Translations under genes and position numbers: made by a program | Assembly (NCBI RefSeq): GCF_009857445.1 | Contig: NZ_WWCN01000005.1 | Span: 186,001 to 250,000, forward strand | Direction of reading: 5' to 3' | Length of the DNA stretch: 64,000 nucleotides | Origin: Duganella flavida | GTDB taxonomy: Bacteria > Pseudomonadota > Gammaproteobacteria > Burkholderiales > Burkholderiaceae_D | The notes under the pieces: generated by a model | What the model saw: only the letters and a program-made list of their open reading frames with translations | Database searches by the model: none | Told to the model about the DNA's origin: nothing | In this document: one piece after another, positions 37,444 through 46,796 of the stretch | Numbering within the stretch: position 1 is the first letter of the stretch | Layout: each line of letters starts with the position of its first letter

Positions 37444-38348
37444 ACGCACTGCCGGATTCGATACAGGTTTTTGAGCGTGGTTGGCTCTCGTCCAACAACA
37501 TCATGCTGCTGGGCCGCCACGATACGGCCATTATCGATACCGGCTACCTGAGCCACGCGCCGCAAACGCTGGAACTGGTGCGCCACGCGCTGCATGGCCG
37601 CCATCTCGACCAGATCATCAACACCCACCTGCATTCCGACCACTGCGGCGGCAACGCCATCCTGCAGGCACACTATGGCTGCAAGACCTCGATTCCCGTG
37701 GCGGAAGCGGAAAAAGTGCGCCACTGGGATGTGGAAGCGCTGAGTTTCAAGGCCACCGGCCAGCGCTGCGACCGCTTCACCTTCGACGCCACCATCGCTC
37801 CCGGCGATGTGCTGCAACTGGCCGACATGGAATGGCAAGCCCTGGCCGCGCCTGGCCACGATCCGCATTCGTTGATCTTCTATTGTCCGCAAGAAAAAGT
37901 GCTGGCCTCGGCCGACGCGCTGTGGGAAAACGGCTTTGGCGTGATCTTCCCTGAACTGGATGGAAAATCCGGCTTCGCCGAGGAGCGCGCCACGCTGGAC
38001 CTGATCGCCGGGCTGGACGTCAAAGTGGTCATCCCCGGCCATGGCGCACCGTTCACCGATGTGGCCGGCGCTGTGGCGCGCGCGCGCTCGCGGCTGGAGT
38101 ACCTGGCCGCCGATCCGGTGCGCAATGCGCAGAATGCCTTGAAAGTGCTGCTCAAGTTCCTGCTGCTGGAGCGTCAGCGCATTCCGCTGGCTGATGTGCC
38201 GGTGCTGCTGACCTCGATGCCGGTGTTCGCCGCCGCCAATACCAACTTTCTCAAGCAGACACCGGAGGACTTAGGCAAGTGGGCAGTGGCCCAGCTGGTA
38301 CGTGGTGTTGCGGCGCGTGTTGAGGGTGAGTACTTACTTAATGAATAA
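37440..38348 (+). CDS. MBL-fold metallo-hydrolase
   Basis: 302 residues. The metal motif is NTHLHSDHCGGNA near residue 60; the second ligand region is APGHDPHS and the third histidine lies in VVIPGHGAPF. It is a glyoxalase-II/RNase-Z-like hydrolase; substrate unknown. It is translationally coupled to the DUF1289 gene. Confidence 0.9.
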   Translation: MNALPDSIQVFERGWLSSNNIMLLGRHDTAIIDTGYLSHAPQTLELVRHALHGRHLDQIINTHLHSDHCGGNAILQAHYGCKTSIPVAEAEKVRHWDVEALSFKATGQRCDRFTFDATIAPGDVLQLADMEWQALAAPGHDPHSLIFYCPQEKVLASADALWENGFGVIFPELDGKSGFAEERATLDLIAGLDVKVVIPGHGAPFTDVAGAVARARSRLEYLAADPVRNAQNALKVLLKFLLLERQRIPLADVPVLLTSMPVFAAANTNFLKQTPEDLGKWAVAQLVRGVAARVEGEYLLNE

Positions 38349-38437
38349 AGTAGAGTAAGCTCCCTAGTTTCTGCACGGTCGTACTATTTTCGATCTATAA
38401 TCGTTTGGACCGATTAACTCACCCCAGCGAGCCCGCC

Positions 38438-39391
38438 ATGACCCTGCCTGCAGTGTTGCAAAATCTCTCCCTCCCAGTCATCGCTTCCCCGATGTTCATT
38501 GCCAGCGGTCCGGCGCTGGTGGCAGCACAATGCAAGGCCGGCATCGTCGGCTCCTTCCCGGCACTGAACGCCCGTCCAGCCGAACTGCTGGATGTGTGGC
38601 TGACCGACCTGCAAAAAGAACTGGCTGAATTCCAGGCCGCCAATCCAGACAAGCGCGTTGGCCCAATCGCCGTCAACCAGATCGTGCACCAGTCGAACGA
38701 CCGCCTGGCGCATGACGTGGAAGTGTGCGTAAAGCACCAGATCCCGATCATCATCTCCTCGCTGCGCGCGCCGCCGAAAGAAATGCTGGACGCGATCCAC
38801 AGCTACGGCGGCATTGTGATGCACGATATCGTGTCGATCCGTCACGCCGAAAAAGCCCTGGAAGCGGGCGTAGACGGCCTGATCCTGGTGGCCAGCGGCG
38901 CTGGCGGCCATGCCGGCACCTTGTCGCCGTTCGCTCTGGTGGGTGAAGTGCGCAAGTTCTTCAAGGGCCCGATCGCCTTGTCCGGTTCGATTGCGACCGG
39001 CGATGCGATCCTGGCGGCACAGGCCATGGGCGCGGACTTCGCGTACATCGGCTCGCGCTGGCTGGCGACCAAGGAGTCCAACGTCAGCGACGGCTACCGT
39101 GAAGCCATCGTCGAATCGACCGCAGCCGACATTATCTACTCCAACCTGTTCACCGGCGTGCACGGCAACTACCTGAAAAAATCCATCGTCGCCGCCGGCC
39201 TCGATCCGGACGCGCTGCCGACTGCCGACAAGACCGCCATGAACTTCGGTTCCAGCAGCGCCAAAGCCTGGCGCGACATCTGGGGCGCAGGCCAAGGCGT
39301 GGGCCTGATGGACGACATCCCATCGGCCGGCGAAATGGTCGAACGCCTGAAACGCGAATACGACGCCGCCCGCGCCCGCCTGGCCCTCTAA
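38438..39391 (+). CDS. Nitronate monooxygenase / FMN-dependent 2-nitropropane dioxygenase-like protein
   Basis: 317 residues, a TIM-barrel flavoprotein. FMN-contact features are PVIASPMFIASGPALVAA at the start, VASGAGGHAG near residue 160, and ALSGSIATGDAILAAQAMGADFAYIGSRWLA (partly quoted). Members detoxify propionate-3-nitronate or act in fatty-acid metabolism. The ATG at 38438 is preferred to an upstream TTG at 38405. Confidence 0.88.
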   Translation: MTLPAVLQNLSLPVIASPMFIASGPALVAAQCKAGIVGSFPALNARPAELLDVWLTDLQKELAEFQAANPDKRVGPIAVNQIVHQSNDRLAHDVEVCVKHQIPIIISSLRAPPKEMLDAIHSYGGIVMHDIVSIRHAEKALEAGVDGLILVASGAGGHAGTLSPFALVGEVRKFFKGPIALSGSIATGDAILAAQAMGADFAYIGSRWLATKESNVSDGYREAIVESTAADIIYSNLFTGVHGNYLKKSIVAAGLDPDALPTADKTAMNFGSSSAKAWRDIWGAGQGVGLMDDIPSAGEMVERLKREYDAARARLAL

Positions 39392-39397
39392 CCAGGT

Positions 39398-39436
39398 GGT
39401 TGTATTTCAGATAAGATGTAGGATCTGAAAACAACC
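39398..39436. promoter_or_regulatory. Long hairpin in the leader of the TPR gene
   Basis: GGTTGT-A-TTTCAGAT, ten-base loop, ATCTGAAA-ACAACC: a 14-bp stem with one bulged A, ending 10 nt before the TPR ATG. No T-run follows, so it is not a classic terminator. Confidence 0.7.
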
Positions 39437-39446
39437 TGGCCGGATC

Positions 39447-40616
39447 ATGAAAAAATTCATTGCGCTGATGCTGGCGCTGGCATGTGCAGTAAGCAGTGCG
39501 CAGGGACTGGTGCCGGTCAACGCCGAGGCTGACGCGTTGATTCAGCAAGGGCATCATTTCCAGGCGCAGGGCAAGTACAAGGAAGCGTTTGAGAAGTTCT
39601 CGGCAGCGTCGCAGGCGGATCCGGCTTCATCCCTGCCGGTGTCGAGCATTGCCGGCATGTTGTTGCGCATGTCGCAGCAGGCGCAGGGCGACGATGCCGC
39701 CAAGTTGCGGCAGCAATCGGAAGGTCTGGCGCGGCAGGCGCTGCAAAAGCATGCCGGCGATGTTGTGGCGATGGAAGTGCTGCGCGAGCTGAGCGACGAC
39801 AAACCACTGCCGCTGCATGAGCCCACGCCCGAAGCGGCGGCCGCGCTACACGAGGGTGAGCTGCTGTTCACCCAGCGCAAGCTGGACGAAGCGCTGGCGC
39901 ATTACGAGCGCGCCGCCGCACTCGATCCAAAATATTCAGTGGCGTGGATTTACGCCGGCGACTGTTTCTACTTCCAGAAAAAATACGCCGAGGCCGAGCA
40001 GCGCTTCCGCAAGGGTGTCGAGGCCGAGCCGCTCAATTCGCAGGGCTGGCGCTTCCTGGCCGACGCGCTGGTCTCGCAGGACAAGCCCGGCCCGGCCGAA
40101 GGTGCGCTGATGAACGGCATCGCCGCGCAGCCAAGCCAGATGCCGAACTGGGTCAAGCTTAATCAGCTGCGCACCAACAGCGGCTTTCCATTGACGCCGC
40201 TGAATCTGGTGCGCAAGGCCAAAGGCGAGCTGGATCCGGTCACACGCCAGTTGAACATCACCATGGATCCATCCCTGAATTCGCCGGACGGGAGCAAGCA
40301 GCCGGATGGCGCGATATGGCTGCTGCTGGCGACACAGCAAGCGCTGGCGGATAAAAAGGCCGCGCCGTTCGCGCAGGAGTTAGCCGCATGGCGCACAGCG
40401 ATGAAAGCGGTTGATGAGGTATCGGCCAAAAGCGGCGGTGCCTTGCAGGATCCGGCGTTGAAGACCCTGCACATGCTGGCCAAGGCCGATCAGCTGGAGC
40501 CAGCCTTGCTGCTGTTGCAATACAAGGAATCGTGGCGCGCCGAGTTTGAGGCGTGGAAGAAAGCGCATCCGGAAGGCGTCCGCACATTCATCGACGCCTA
40601 CCAGTTGCGGCCTTGA
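39447..40616 (+). CDS. Exported tetratricopeptide-repeat protein
   Basis: 389 residues, signal peptide to about AQG (residue 20). TPR units are visible at residues 27-60 (ADALIQQGHHFQAQGKYKEAFEKFSAASQADP, partly), 130-165 (LDEALAHYERAAALDP) and 165-200 (YAEAEQRFRKGVEAEP). The C-terminal part is helical without clear repeats. TPRs mediate protein contacts; partners unknown. The stop directly abuts the stop of the convergent HPRT gene. Confidence 0.85.
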   Translation: MKKFIALMLALACAVSSAQGLVPVNAEADALIQQGHHFQAQGKYKEAFEKFSAASQADPASSLPVSSIAGMLLRMSQQAQGDDAAKLRQQSEGLARQALQKHAGDVVAMEVLRELSDDKPLPLHEPTPEAAAALHEGELLFTQRKLDEALAHYERAAALDPKYSVAWIYAGDCFYFQKKYAEAEQRFRKGVEAEPLNSQGWRFLADALVSQDKPGPAEGALMNGIAAQPSQMPNWVKLNQLRTNSGFPLTPLNLVRKAKGELDPVTRQLNITMDPSLNSPDGSKQPDGAIWLLLATQQALADKKAAPFAQELAAWRTAMKAVDEVSAKSGGALQDPALKTLHMLAKADQLEPALLLLQYKESWRAEFEAWKKAHPEGVRTFIDAYQLRP

Positions 40617-41192
40617 TTACGACGCGTCGGGATTGTTGATCGCCCACAGGCCCGGCAGATTGCGCCAGTAGCCGTAAGCGTCCATGCCGAAACCAACCAC
40701 GAAGCGGTTCGGGATGGTGATGCCGACGATGTCCGCCGTCACCGGCTTCACTTTACCAATCGCCTTGTCGGCAAACACGGCCAGGATCACTTCCTTGGCA
40801 CCCATGTCCAGCAGGCGCTGTTTGACGTGGGCCAGCGTTTCGCCTTCGTCCAGGATGTCGTCCAGCACGATCACGGTGCGGCCAGCAACGTTCGAGCGCG
40901 GCACCACTTTCCATACCACTTCGCCGCCCTTGTCCTCATCGCCATAGCGGCTGACATGGATGTAGTCGAATTCCAGCGGGAAGGTCAGCTGCGGCAGCAG
41001 GTTGCCGGTGAAGACCACGGCGCCGCCCATCACGCCCAATACCAGCGGGAACTCTTCGGCCTCCGGCTGGTTGTAGCGGGCGTTCAGCGTGTCGGCCATC
41101 GCGGCAACGGCATTGTCGACGTCCTGTTTGGTGAACAGTTCTTCTGCGCTCTCAAGCAGGGCGCGGGCACGGTTGTGGTGGAAGTCTTGCAT
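40617..41192 (-). CDS. hpt: Hypoxanthine-guanine phosphoribosyltransferase
   Basis: 191 residues. The PRPP-binding motif VIVLDDILDEGETLAHV is intact, and the ribose/PPi loop is GVMGGAVVF. It salvages hypoxanthine and guanine with PRPP. The ATG at 41192 is preferred; the longer in-frame start at 41258 would overlap the CoA-ligase end and adds residues without conservation. It is the last gene of the leftward operon or lies 46 nt after it. Confidence 0.92.
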   Translation of the reverse strand: MQDFHHNRARALLESAEELFTKQDVDNAVAAMADTLNARYNQPEAEEFPLVLGVMGGAVVFTGNLLPQLTFPLEFDYIHVSRYGDEDKGGEVVWKVVPRSNVAGRTVIVLDDILDEGETLAHVKQRLLDMGAKEVILAVFADKAIGKVKPVTADIVGITIPNRFVVGFGMDAYGYWRNLPGLWAINNPDAS

Positions 41193-41238
41193 GATCTTTT
41201 TATTAAAAACGGATGTGAAGTCCGTTATTATCCTCCAA

Positions 41239-42510
41239 TTATTGGTAGTCGCGCACATCGGCGATGACTTTGCCGTCGTTGGGCAGGCTGCCTACCGCAA
41301 CAAACTGCACCTCGCCGCGTAGCTTGGTGAGCTTGCGGATCGATTCGACGATGTCCGCGCCGCCGTTGTTTGCAATGGCGCTGGCCGGATCGGCGACTTC
41401 ACAGTGCAGCGTCATCGCCTCCTGCGCAATCTGGCCCGATACCACAAGGCGCGCTTTTACGATCTGTGGATGGCGGCGCACGATGTCATGCACCTGCGAC
41501 GGATGGACGAACATACCGCGTACCTTGGTGGTCTGGTCGGCGCGACCCAGCCAGCCCTTGATGCGGGTGTTGGTGCGGCCACAGGACGACGACGGCGCGT
41601 CGGTCAGGATGGCCGACAGGTCGCCGGTGGCAAAGCGGATCAGCGGATAGTCCGGGTTGAACACGGTGAGCACCACTTCGCCCACTTCGCCCGCAGGTAC
41701 CGGCTCGCCGCTGCCGGGACGGACGATTTCGAGAATCACGTCTTCATCCAGCACCATGCCGGCGTCGCGCGCGTTTCCACTCCACGTTTCGTAAGCGATG
41801 CTGCCGACATCGGCCGAGGCATACACCTGCAGCACATGCGGCACGCCATGCTCGGCAAACCAGGTACGCAGCGATTCCGGCAGCGCTTCGGCGCTCACCA
41901 GCGCGCGCTTGACGCTGCCGATATCAACGCCCATTTCCTGCGCCTTCTCGATGATGATCTTCAGGAAGGACGGCGTGCCGACGTAGGTATCGGGCCGCAG
42001 CGTGTGGATGGCTTGCACCTGCATTTCGGTCTGGCCGCTACCGGCCGGGATCACGGCGCAGCCCAACCTTGATGCGCCGCCTTCGACCATGAAGGCAGCC
42101 GGTGTGAAGTGATAAGAGAAGCAGTTTTGCAGCAGCCCACCGGCGCGCGCGCCTGACGCATACAGCGGCCGCGCGAAACGCCACCAGTCGGCGCCGCGTC
42201 CTTCCGGATCGAAGATCGGGCCGGGCGACATGTAGACGCGCGCCAGCTGGCCCACCGGTGTGGTATTCAAGCCGCCGAACGGCGTTTGCTGCTCCTGCAG
42301 TCCGTGCAGGTCGGATTTGCGTGTCACCGGCAGCGTGGCCAGCGCGGCGCGGCTGCTGATGTCGGCGGCGTTGACGTCCTTGAGGATGCGCGACCATCCC
42401 GCCGCAGCTTTTGCGCGCGCCACCAGCTGCGGCAGGCGTGCCATCAGTTCGCGTTCGCGCTGCTCCGGCAGGCGTGCTTCCAGGCTGTCGAAAGTATCGG
42501 CCATGTTCAT
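41239..42510 (-). CDS. Phenylacetate-CoA ligase-like AMP-forming enzyme
   Basis: 423 residues, the compact PaaK type. Adenylate-binding motifs are SGQTEMQV, STAEALP-like SAEALPESLRTWF, ASADVGSIAYE and DYPLIRFATGDLSAI; the C-terminal lysine domain is complete. It activates an aryl or alkyl acid to its CoA thioester. ATGA overlap with the MmcQ-like gene and position at the end of a branched-chain-type ABC importer operon suggest that the imported acid is its substrate. Confidence 0.87.
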   Translation of the reverse strand: MNMADTFDSLEARLPEQRERELMARLPQLVARAKAAAGWSRILKDVNAADISSRAALATLPVTRKSDLHGLQEQQTPFGGLNTTPVGQLARVYMSPGPIFDPEGRGADWWRFARPLYASGARAGGLLQNCFSYHFTPAAFMVEGGASRLGCAVIPAGSGQTEMQVQAIHTLRPDTYVGTPSFLKIIIEKAQEMGVDIGSVKRALVSAEALPESLRTWFAEHGVPHVLQVYASADVGSIAYETWSGNARDAGMVLDEDVILEIVRPGSGEPVPAGEVGEVVLTVFNPDYPLIRFATGDLSAILTDAPSSSCGRTNTRIKGWLGRADQTTKVRGMFVHPSQVHDIVRRHPQIVKARLVVSGQIAQEAMTLHCEVADPASAIANNGGADIVESIRKLTKLRGEVQFVAVGSLPNDGKVIADVRDYQ

Positions 42511-42692
42511 GTTCCTTGTATTTCGCGTTGCAGCTTTTTGGTCAGTTTGGCGAACACCAGTTCATAGGAGCGTTTTAACAGCTGGGCCACTTCCACATCG
42601 CCGATCGAGAACACCAGGTTGGATTCCCACTTGATGTCTTCGGTCGCGCCGGGCAGCTTGCGACAGTAGGCCTTGGCCTTGGTGAGGTTCAT
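42507..42692 (-). pseudogene. MmcQ/YjbR-like gene with in-frame internal deletion
   Basis: 61 residues. Residues 1-32 (MNLTKAKAYCRKLPGATEDI...FSIGD) match the N-terminus of MmcQ/YjbR DNA-binding-fold proteins; residues 33-61 (LLKRSYELVFAKLTKKLQRE) match their C-terminus. The family is normally about 115 residues, so roughly 50 central residues, including the FAV-x-SLDG and W strands, are missing at about position 42596. Frame is kept and the stop overlaps the CoA-ligase start, so it may survive as a translational relay. Probably non-functional as a YjbR protein. Confidence 0.7.
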
Positions 42693-42700
42693 GCGGTTCC

Positions 42701-43510
42701 TTATGCCAGCCAGCGCTTGCGGCGGCGGTAAAATTTCATGTCGCGGAAGCTCTTGCGGCCCGCGCCGGAGACGCCGAGGTAGAACTCTTTCACGTCTTCG
42801 TTGCAGGACAAATCAGCCGCCGCGCCTTCCATCACCACGCGGCCGTTTTCGAGGATGTAGCCGAAGTCCGCGTAGCGCAGCGCGATGCTGGTGTTTTGCT
42901 CGGCCAACAGGAAGGACACGTTCTCCTTGCTGTTCAAGTCCTTGACGATACCGAAGATCTCTTCAACGATTTGCGGGGCGATGCCCATGGACGGCTCGTC
43001 CAGCAAAATCATGGAAGGCTTGGCCATCAGCGCGCGGCCGATGGCGCACATCTGCTGCTCGCCGCCGGAGGTGTACCCTGCCTGGCTGCTGCGGCGTTCT
43101 TTTAGGCGCGGGAAGTAGTGGTAGACCTTTTCCAACGACTGCTTGATCTCCGCACGCGAATCGCTGCGGGTGTAGGCGCCTGTCAGCAGGTTTTCTTCGA
43201 TGGTCAGGTGGCCGAAGCAGTGGCGGCCTTCCATCACTTGCGACAGGCCGCGCTTGACCAGTTCATTCGGCGTGAGATGGTCGATGCGTTCGCCCTTGAA
43301 CTGTACTTCGCCTTTGGTGACATCACCGCGTTCGCCGCGCAGCAGGGTGGAGATGGTTTTCAGCGTGGTCGATTTTCCCGCGCCGTTGGCGCCCAGCAGG
43401 GCGACGATCTTCCCCTGCGGGACTTGCAGCGACACGCCTTTCAGCACAAGGATAACGTGGTCGTAGATAACTTCCACGTTATTCACAGACAGGTATGGAG
43501 CAGTCGTCAT
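42701..43510 (-). CDS. livF: Branched-chain-type ABC importer ATPase 2 (LivF)
   Basis: 269 residues. Walker A LLGANGAGKSTT, Q-loop, signature TSGGEQQMCAIGRAL and Walker B MILLDEPSMGIAP are complete; the EGRHCFGHLTIEENL segment is LivF-like. It pairs with the LivG-like ATPase on the LivHM permease. Start chosen at 43510 because it overlaps the stop of the binding-protein gene (ATGA); ATG at 43519 is the alternative. Confidence 0.93.
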   Translation of the reverse strand: MTTAPYLSVNNVEVIYDHVILVLKGVSLQVPQGKIVALLGANGAGKSTTLKTISTLLRGERGDVTKGEVQFKGERIDHLTPNELVKRGLSQVMEGRHCFGHLTIEENLLTGAYTRSDSRAEIKQSLEKVYHYFPRLKERRSSQAGYTSGGEQQMCAIGRALMAKPSMILLDEPSMGIAPQIVEEIFGIVKDLNSKENVSFLLAEQNTSIALRYADFGYILENGRVVMEGAAADLSCNEDVKEFYLGVSGAGRKSFRDMKFYRRRKRWLA

Positions 43511-44811
43511 TTCAGGCATGCCGGCGTGATTTTTTTCTCGGCCGCGTAGGCTGCGGAGCTTTCTTCCAGCAGTTTGCGGGTTAAGGCTTTGTCGCCGACG
43601 ATCCAGTTAGGCGTGATGGCATTCCACTTCTTGCCGTCCCACTGCTGAACTTTCACTGCACCCGAGCCTTCATGATCGTCACAACTGGTCTTCACCCTGG
43701 GCAGCATGCCGAATGCGCCGACGGCTTTCAGGCGTGCCTCGTCCACATTGAGATTTTCCAGGCCCCAGCGCAGCTGCTCGCCGGTGACGCGCTTGCCTTT
43801 GCCGAATTTCTCCTGCGCGGCGCGAATCGCCTCCACCCACAGGATGGCCGCGCTCACGCCGCGCATGTGATACACGCTGCCGATGCGCGATGCGTCAGCT
43901 AGATTGCCTTTGCCATCGGCGTAGAGTTTTTTGCGGATCTCGTCCATCACCGGGTAGTTGCCTGGCGTGTTGAAGGTCATCGCGCTATAGCCTTTGGCTG
44001 CATCGCCGGTAGGTACAGTATCTTCTTCCGAACCGGCCCACCACACGCCAAGGATTTTCTCGCGTGGGAAGCCATTGCGCTGGGCGGTTTTGATGGCGAC
44101 CGCATTCATCGAGCCCCAGCCCCACAGGATCACATGGTCGGGACGCGCCTGGCGAATTTGCAGCCACTGCGATTGCTGCTCGCTGCCTGGCGGCGTGACG
44201 GGGATTTTGATCAGTTCAAAGCCATACTGCTTGCTCAACGCCTCCAGCACCGGCAAGGGTTCCTTGCCGAACGCCGAGTCGTGATACAGGTGCACGATCT
44301 TCTTGCCCTTCAGCTTATCCATGCCACCATCTTTGTCGCCGAGGTATTTGATCATGGCCGCAGCTTGATTCCAGTAGCTGGTAATCAGCGGGAAAACATA
44401 GGGGAAAACTTTGCCGTTGGCGGCGTCGGAGCGGCCGTAGCCGATCATCGTCATCGGAATTTTATCGACGGCGAGTCGATCCAGAATACCGTAAGCGACG
44501 CCTGTGGATAAAGGTTCGACCAGCGTTGCGCCGCCGTTTTTGGTCTTTAAACGCTCGTAGCATTCCACGCCGCGCGATGGGTTGTATTCAGTCTCGCACT
44601 CTTCCCAAGAAATCTTCACGCCATTCACGCCGCCCGACAAATTCACCAGATTGAAGTAGTCGATGATGCCGCCATAAAATCCAGAACCGCCCGCCGCATA
44701 AGGGCCTACGCGATACGAGGGCAGGGCGATGTACTGTTCCATAGGCTGCGCGATGGCAGCGCTGCTGGCGGCAAGCGTGATTCCGGCGACGATAGCTGCA
44801 AAGCGTTTCAT
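43507..44811 (-). CDS. ABC importer substrate-binding protein (HAAT type)
   Basis: 434 residues with signal peptide to about AAIA (residue 21). It is the periplasmic type-I binding protein of a branched-chain/hydrophobic-acid importer: GVNGVKISWEECETEY, VPMTMIGYGRSDAANG-like and WGWGSMNAVAIKTAQRNGFP segments. It is longer than LivJ/K (about 350-370), as in the aromatic- or urea/short-chain-amide-type group. The ATG at 44811 follows AGGAGACACACT. Together with two CoA ligases this suggests an organic-acid ligand. Confidence 0.88.
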   Translation of the reverse strand: MKRFAAIVAGITLAASSAAIAQPMEQYIALPSYRVGPYAAGGSGFYGGIIDYFNLVNLSGGVNGVKISWEECETEYNPSRGVECYERLKTKNGGATLVEPLSTGVAYGILDRLAVDKIPMTMIGYGRSDAANGKVFPYVFPLITSYWNQAAAMIKYLGDKDGGMDKLKGKKIVHLYHDSAFGKEPLPVLEALSKQYGFELIKIPVTPPGSEQQSQWLQIRQARPDHVILWGWGSMNAVAIKTAQRNGFPREKILGVWWAGSEEDTVPTGDAAKGYSAMTFNTPGNYPVMDEIRKKLYADGKGNLADASRIGSVYHMRGVSAAILWVEAIRAAQEKFGKGKRVTGEQLRWGLENLNVDEARLKAVGAFGMLPRVKTSCDDHEGSGAVKVQQWDGKKWNAITPNWIVGDKALTRKLLEESSAAYAAEKKITPACLK

Positions 44812-44831
44812 AGTGTGTCTCCTCTGATTTT

Positions 44832-45890
44832 TTAATGGGGGAACGGCCACAGACGCAACTTCTCTTTACCAATTTGCCACAGGCGCGCAAGGCCGTGAGG
44901 CTCGACGATCAGGAAAAAAATAATCAGCGCGCCGAACACCATTAGCTCCAGGTTGGAGGCGACGCTGGTCGGCAACGTAAGGCTATGTGCAAGGACATTC
45001 AACAGCACCGGCAGCAGTACGATAAACGCCGCACCGAGGAAAGAACCCAGCACTGAGCCCACGCCACCAATGATGATCATGAACAGGATGCGGAACGACA
45101 GGTCAAGGTTGTACGCTTCCGGCTCCACCGTGCCGAGGTAGGCATATGCATATAGCGCGCCGGCCACGCCGCAATAGAAGGAGCTGACGGCGAACGCCAG
45201 CAGCTTGGTGCGCATCAGGCGGAAGCCGATCACTTCTGCCGCTACGTCCATGTCGCGCACGGCCATCCACGAACGGCCGACGTTGGAGCGGATCATATTC
45301 TTGGCCAGCAGCGCCATCACGACCACTACGGCCAGCACCAGAAGGTATTTGCGGTTCGGCGTATCGAAGGCGTAGCCGAGGATGACGATGGGCTGCGCGG
45401 TAATCACACCGGAGCTGCTGTAGTTAGTCAGGTAGGGAATCTTGGTCAGGCACCACACCACGAAGAACTGCGTGGCCAGCGTGGCGGCGGCGAGATAAAA
45501 ACCCCGTATGCGCAGCGATGGCAGGCCAAACGCGATGCCGACCAGCGCCGCACTCAAGCCGCCCAGCACAAACGCCGCCAGCACCGGCAAGCCGGGAATG
45601 CGCAGGATGAAGTTGTACGAGGCGAACGCGCCCACCGCCATGAAGGCTGCGGTACCGAGCGATAGCTGGCCTGCGTAGCCGGTCAAAATATTGAGACCCA
45701 AAGCGGCCAGCGAGAAAATCAGGAATGGAATCAGGATCGCGGACAGCGCGTACGGCGACGCCACCAGCGGCACCACCACAATGGCAACGGCCAGCAGCAC
45801 CAGCAGCGCAAGGCGGTCCTGCAAAATAGGGAAGATCTGGCCATCGGCCTGGTAGCTGGTTTTGAATTGTCCTGCTTCGCGGTAGAACAT
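44832..45890 (-). CDS. livM: Branched-chain-type ABC importer permease LivM
   Basis: 352 residues with about nine membrane helices and the LivM-type GLNILTGYAGQLSLGTAAFMAVGAF (partly quoted) EAA-like cytoplasmic loop near residue 280. Forms the membrane channel with the LivH-like protein. Spaced 3 nt from livH. Confidence 0.92.
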   Translation of the reverse strand: MFYREAGQFKTSYQADGQIFPILQDRLALLVLLAVAIVVVPLVASPYALSAILIPFLIFSLAALGLNILTGYAGQLSLGTAAFMAVGAFASYNFILRIPGLPVLAAFVLGGLSAALVGIAFGLPSLRIRGFYLAAATLATQFFVVWCLTKIPYLTNYSSSGVITAQPIVILGYAFDTPNRKYLLVLAVVVVMALLAKNMIRSNVGRSWMAVRDMDVAAEVIGFRLMRTKLLAFAVSSFYCGVAGALYAYAYLGTVEPEAYNLDLSFRILFMIIIGGVGSVLGSFLGAAFIVLLPVLLNVLAHSLTLPTSVASNLELMVFGALIIFFLIVEPHGLARLWQIGKEKLRLWPFPH

Positions 45891-45893
45891 GCC

Positions 45894-46796
45894 TCAGATC
45901 CTCCGGATGATTTTTTCGCCGAACAGGCCTTCCGGCCGCACCAGCAGGAACAGCAAGGCCAGCACGTAAGGGAACCAGCCCTCGATACCGCCGCCGACCA
46001 GCGGGCCGATATACACCTCGGCCAATTTTTCGGAAGCGCCGATAATCAGGCCGCCCACAATCGCGCCCGGCATGGAAGTGAAGCCGCCGAGGATCAGCAC
46101 CGGCAGCGCCTTCAACGCGATGAAGGTCAGCGCGAACTGCACGCCATTACGCGCGCCCCACAGCATGCCGGCCACCAGTGCCACCAAGCCAGCCACCGCC
46201 CATAGCACGGCCCAGATGCGCTGCAAGGGAATGCCGACCGCCAGTGCGGCTTGATGGTCGTCTGCCACGGCGCGCAAGGCGCGGCCTACTTTGGTTTTCG
46301 AGAACAGCAAGGCTAGCGACGTAACCAGCAAACCGCACACCAGCGCTGCCATGATGTCGAATTGCGAGACCAGGATGTTGTAGTTGTCCATCAGGTACTG
46401 CGATGGCACGTCTTCAATCGGCAGTTCCAGCTTGCGCACCTGCGCGCCGAACACCAGCTGCGCCAGCCCTTCAATGAAAAACGCCAATCCGATGGTTGCC
46501 ATGAACAGCGTGATCTCCGGTTGATTGACCAAGGGCCGCAGCACCACGCGCTCAATCGCCAGGCCGAGCAAAATCATCACCGCCACCGTGATCGGTAATG
46601 CGATCCACAGCGACACACCCAGCTTGTCCATCACGCCAACGCAGGTCAGCGCAGCGAAATACACCATCGCGCCTTGCGCAAAATTGAATACGCCGGAGGC
46701 TTTGTAGATCAGCACAAACCCAATTGCCACCAGCGCGTACATCACCCCGGACAGCAGGCCACCGATCAGCACTTCGAAGAAAAAGTTGAGATTCAT
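45894..46796 (-). CDS. livH: Branched-chain-type ABC importer permease LivH
   Basis: 300 residues, eight membrane helices. The LivH-type VMYALVAIGFVLIYKASGVFNFAQG opening (partly quoted) and the late GGFTSMPGAIVGGLIIGASE loop are conserved. It overlaps livG by 4 nt. Confidence 0.94.
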   Translation of the reverse strand: MNLNFFFEVLIGGLLSGVMYALVAIGFVLIYKASGVFNFAQGAMVYFAALTCVGVMDKLGVSLWIALPITVAVMILLGLAIERVVLRPLVNQPEITLFMATIGLAFFIEGLAQLVFGAQVRKLELPIEDVPSQYLMDNYNILVSQFDIMAALVCGLLVTSLALLFSKTKVGRALRAVADDHQAALAVGIPLQRIWAVLWAVAGLVALVAGMLWGARNGVQFALTFIALKALPVLILGGFTSMPGAIVGGLIIGASEKLAEVYIGPLVGGGIEGWFPYVLALLFLLVRPEGLFGEKIIRRI

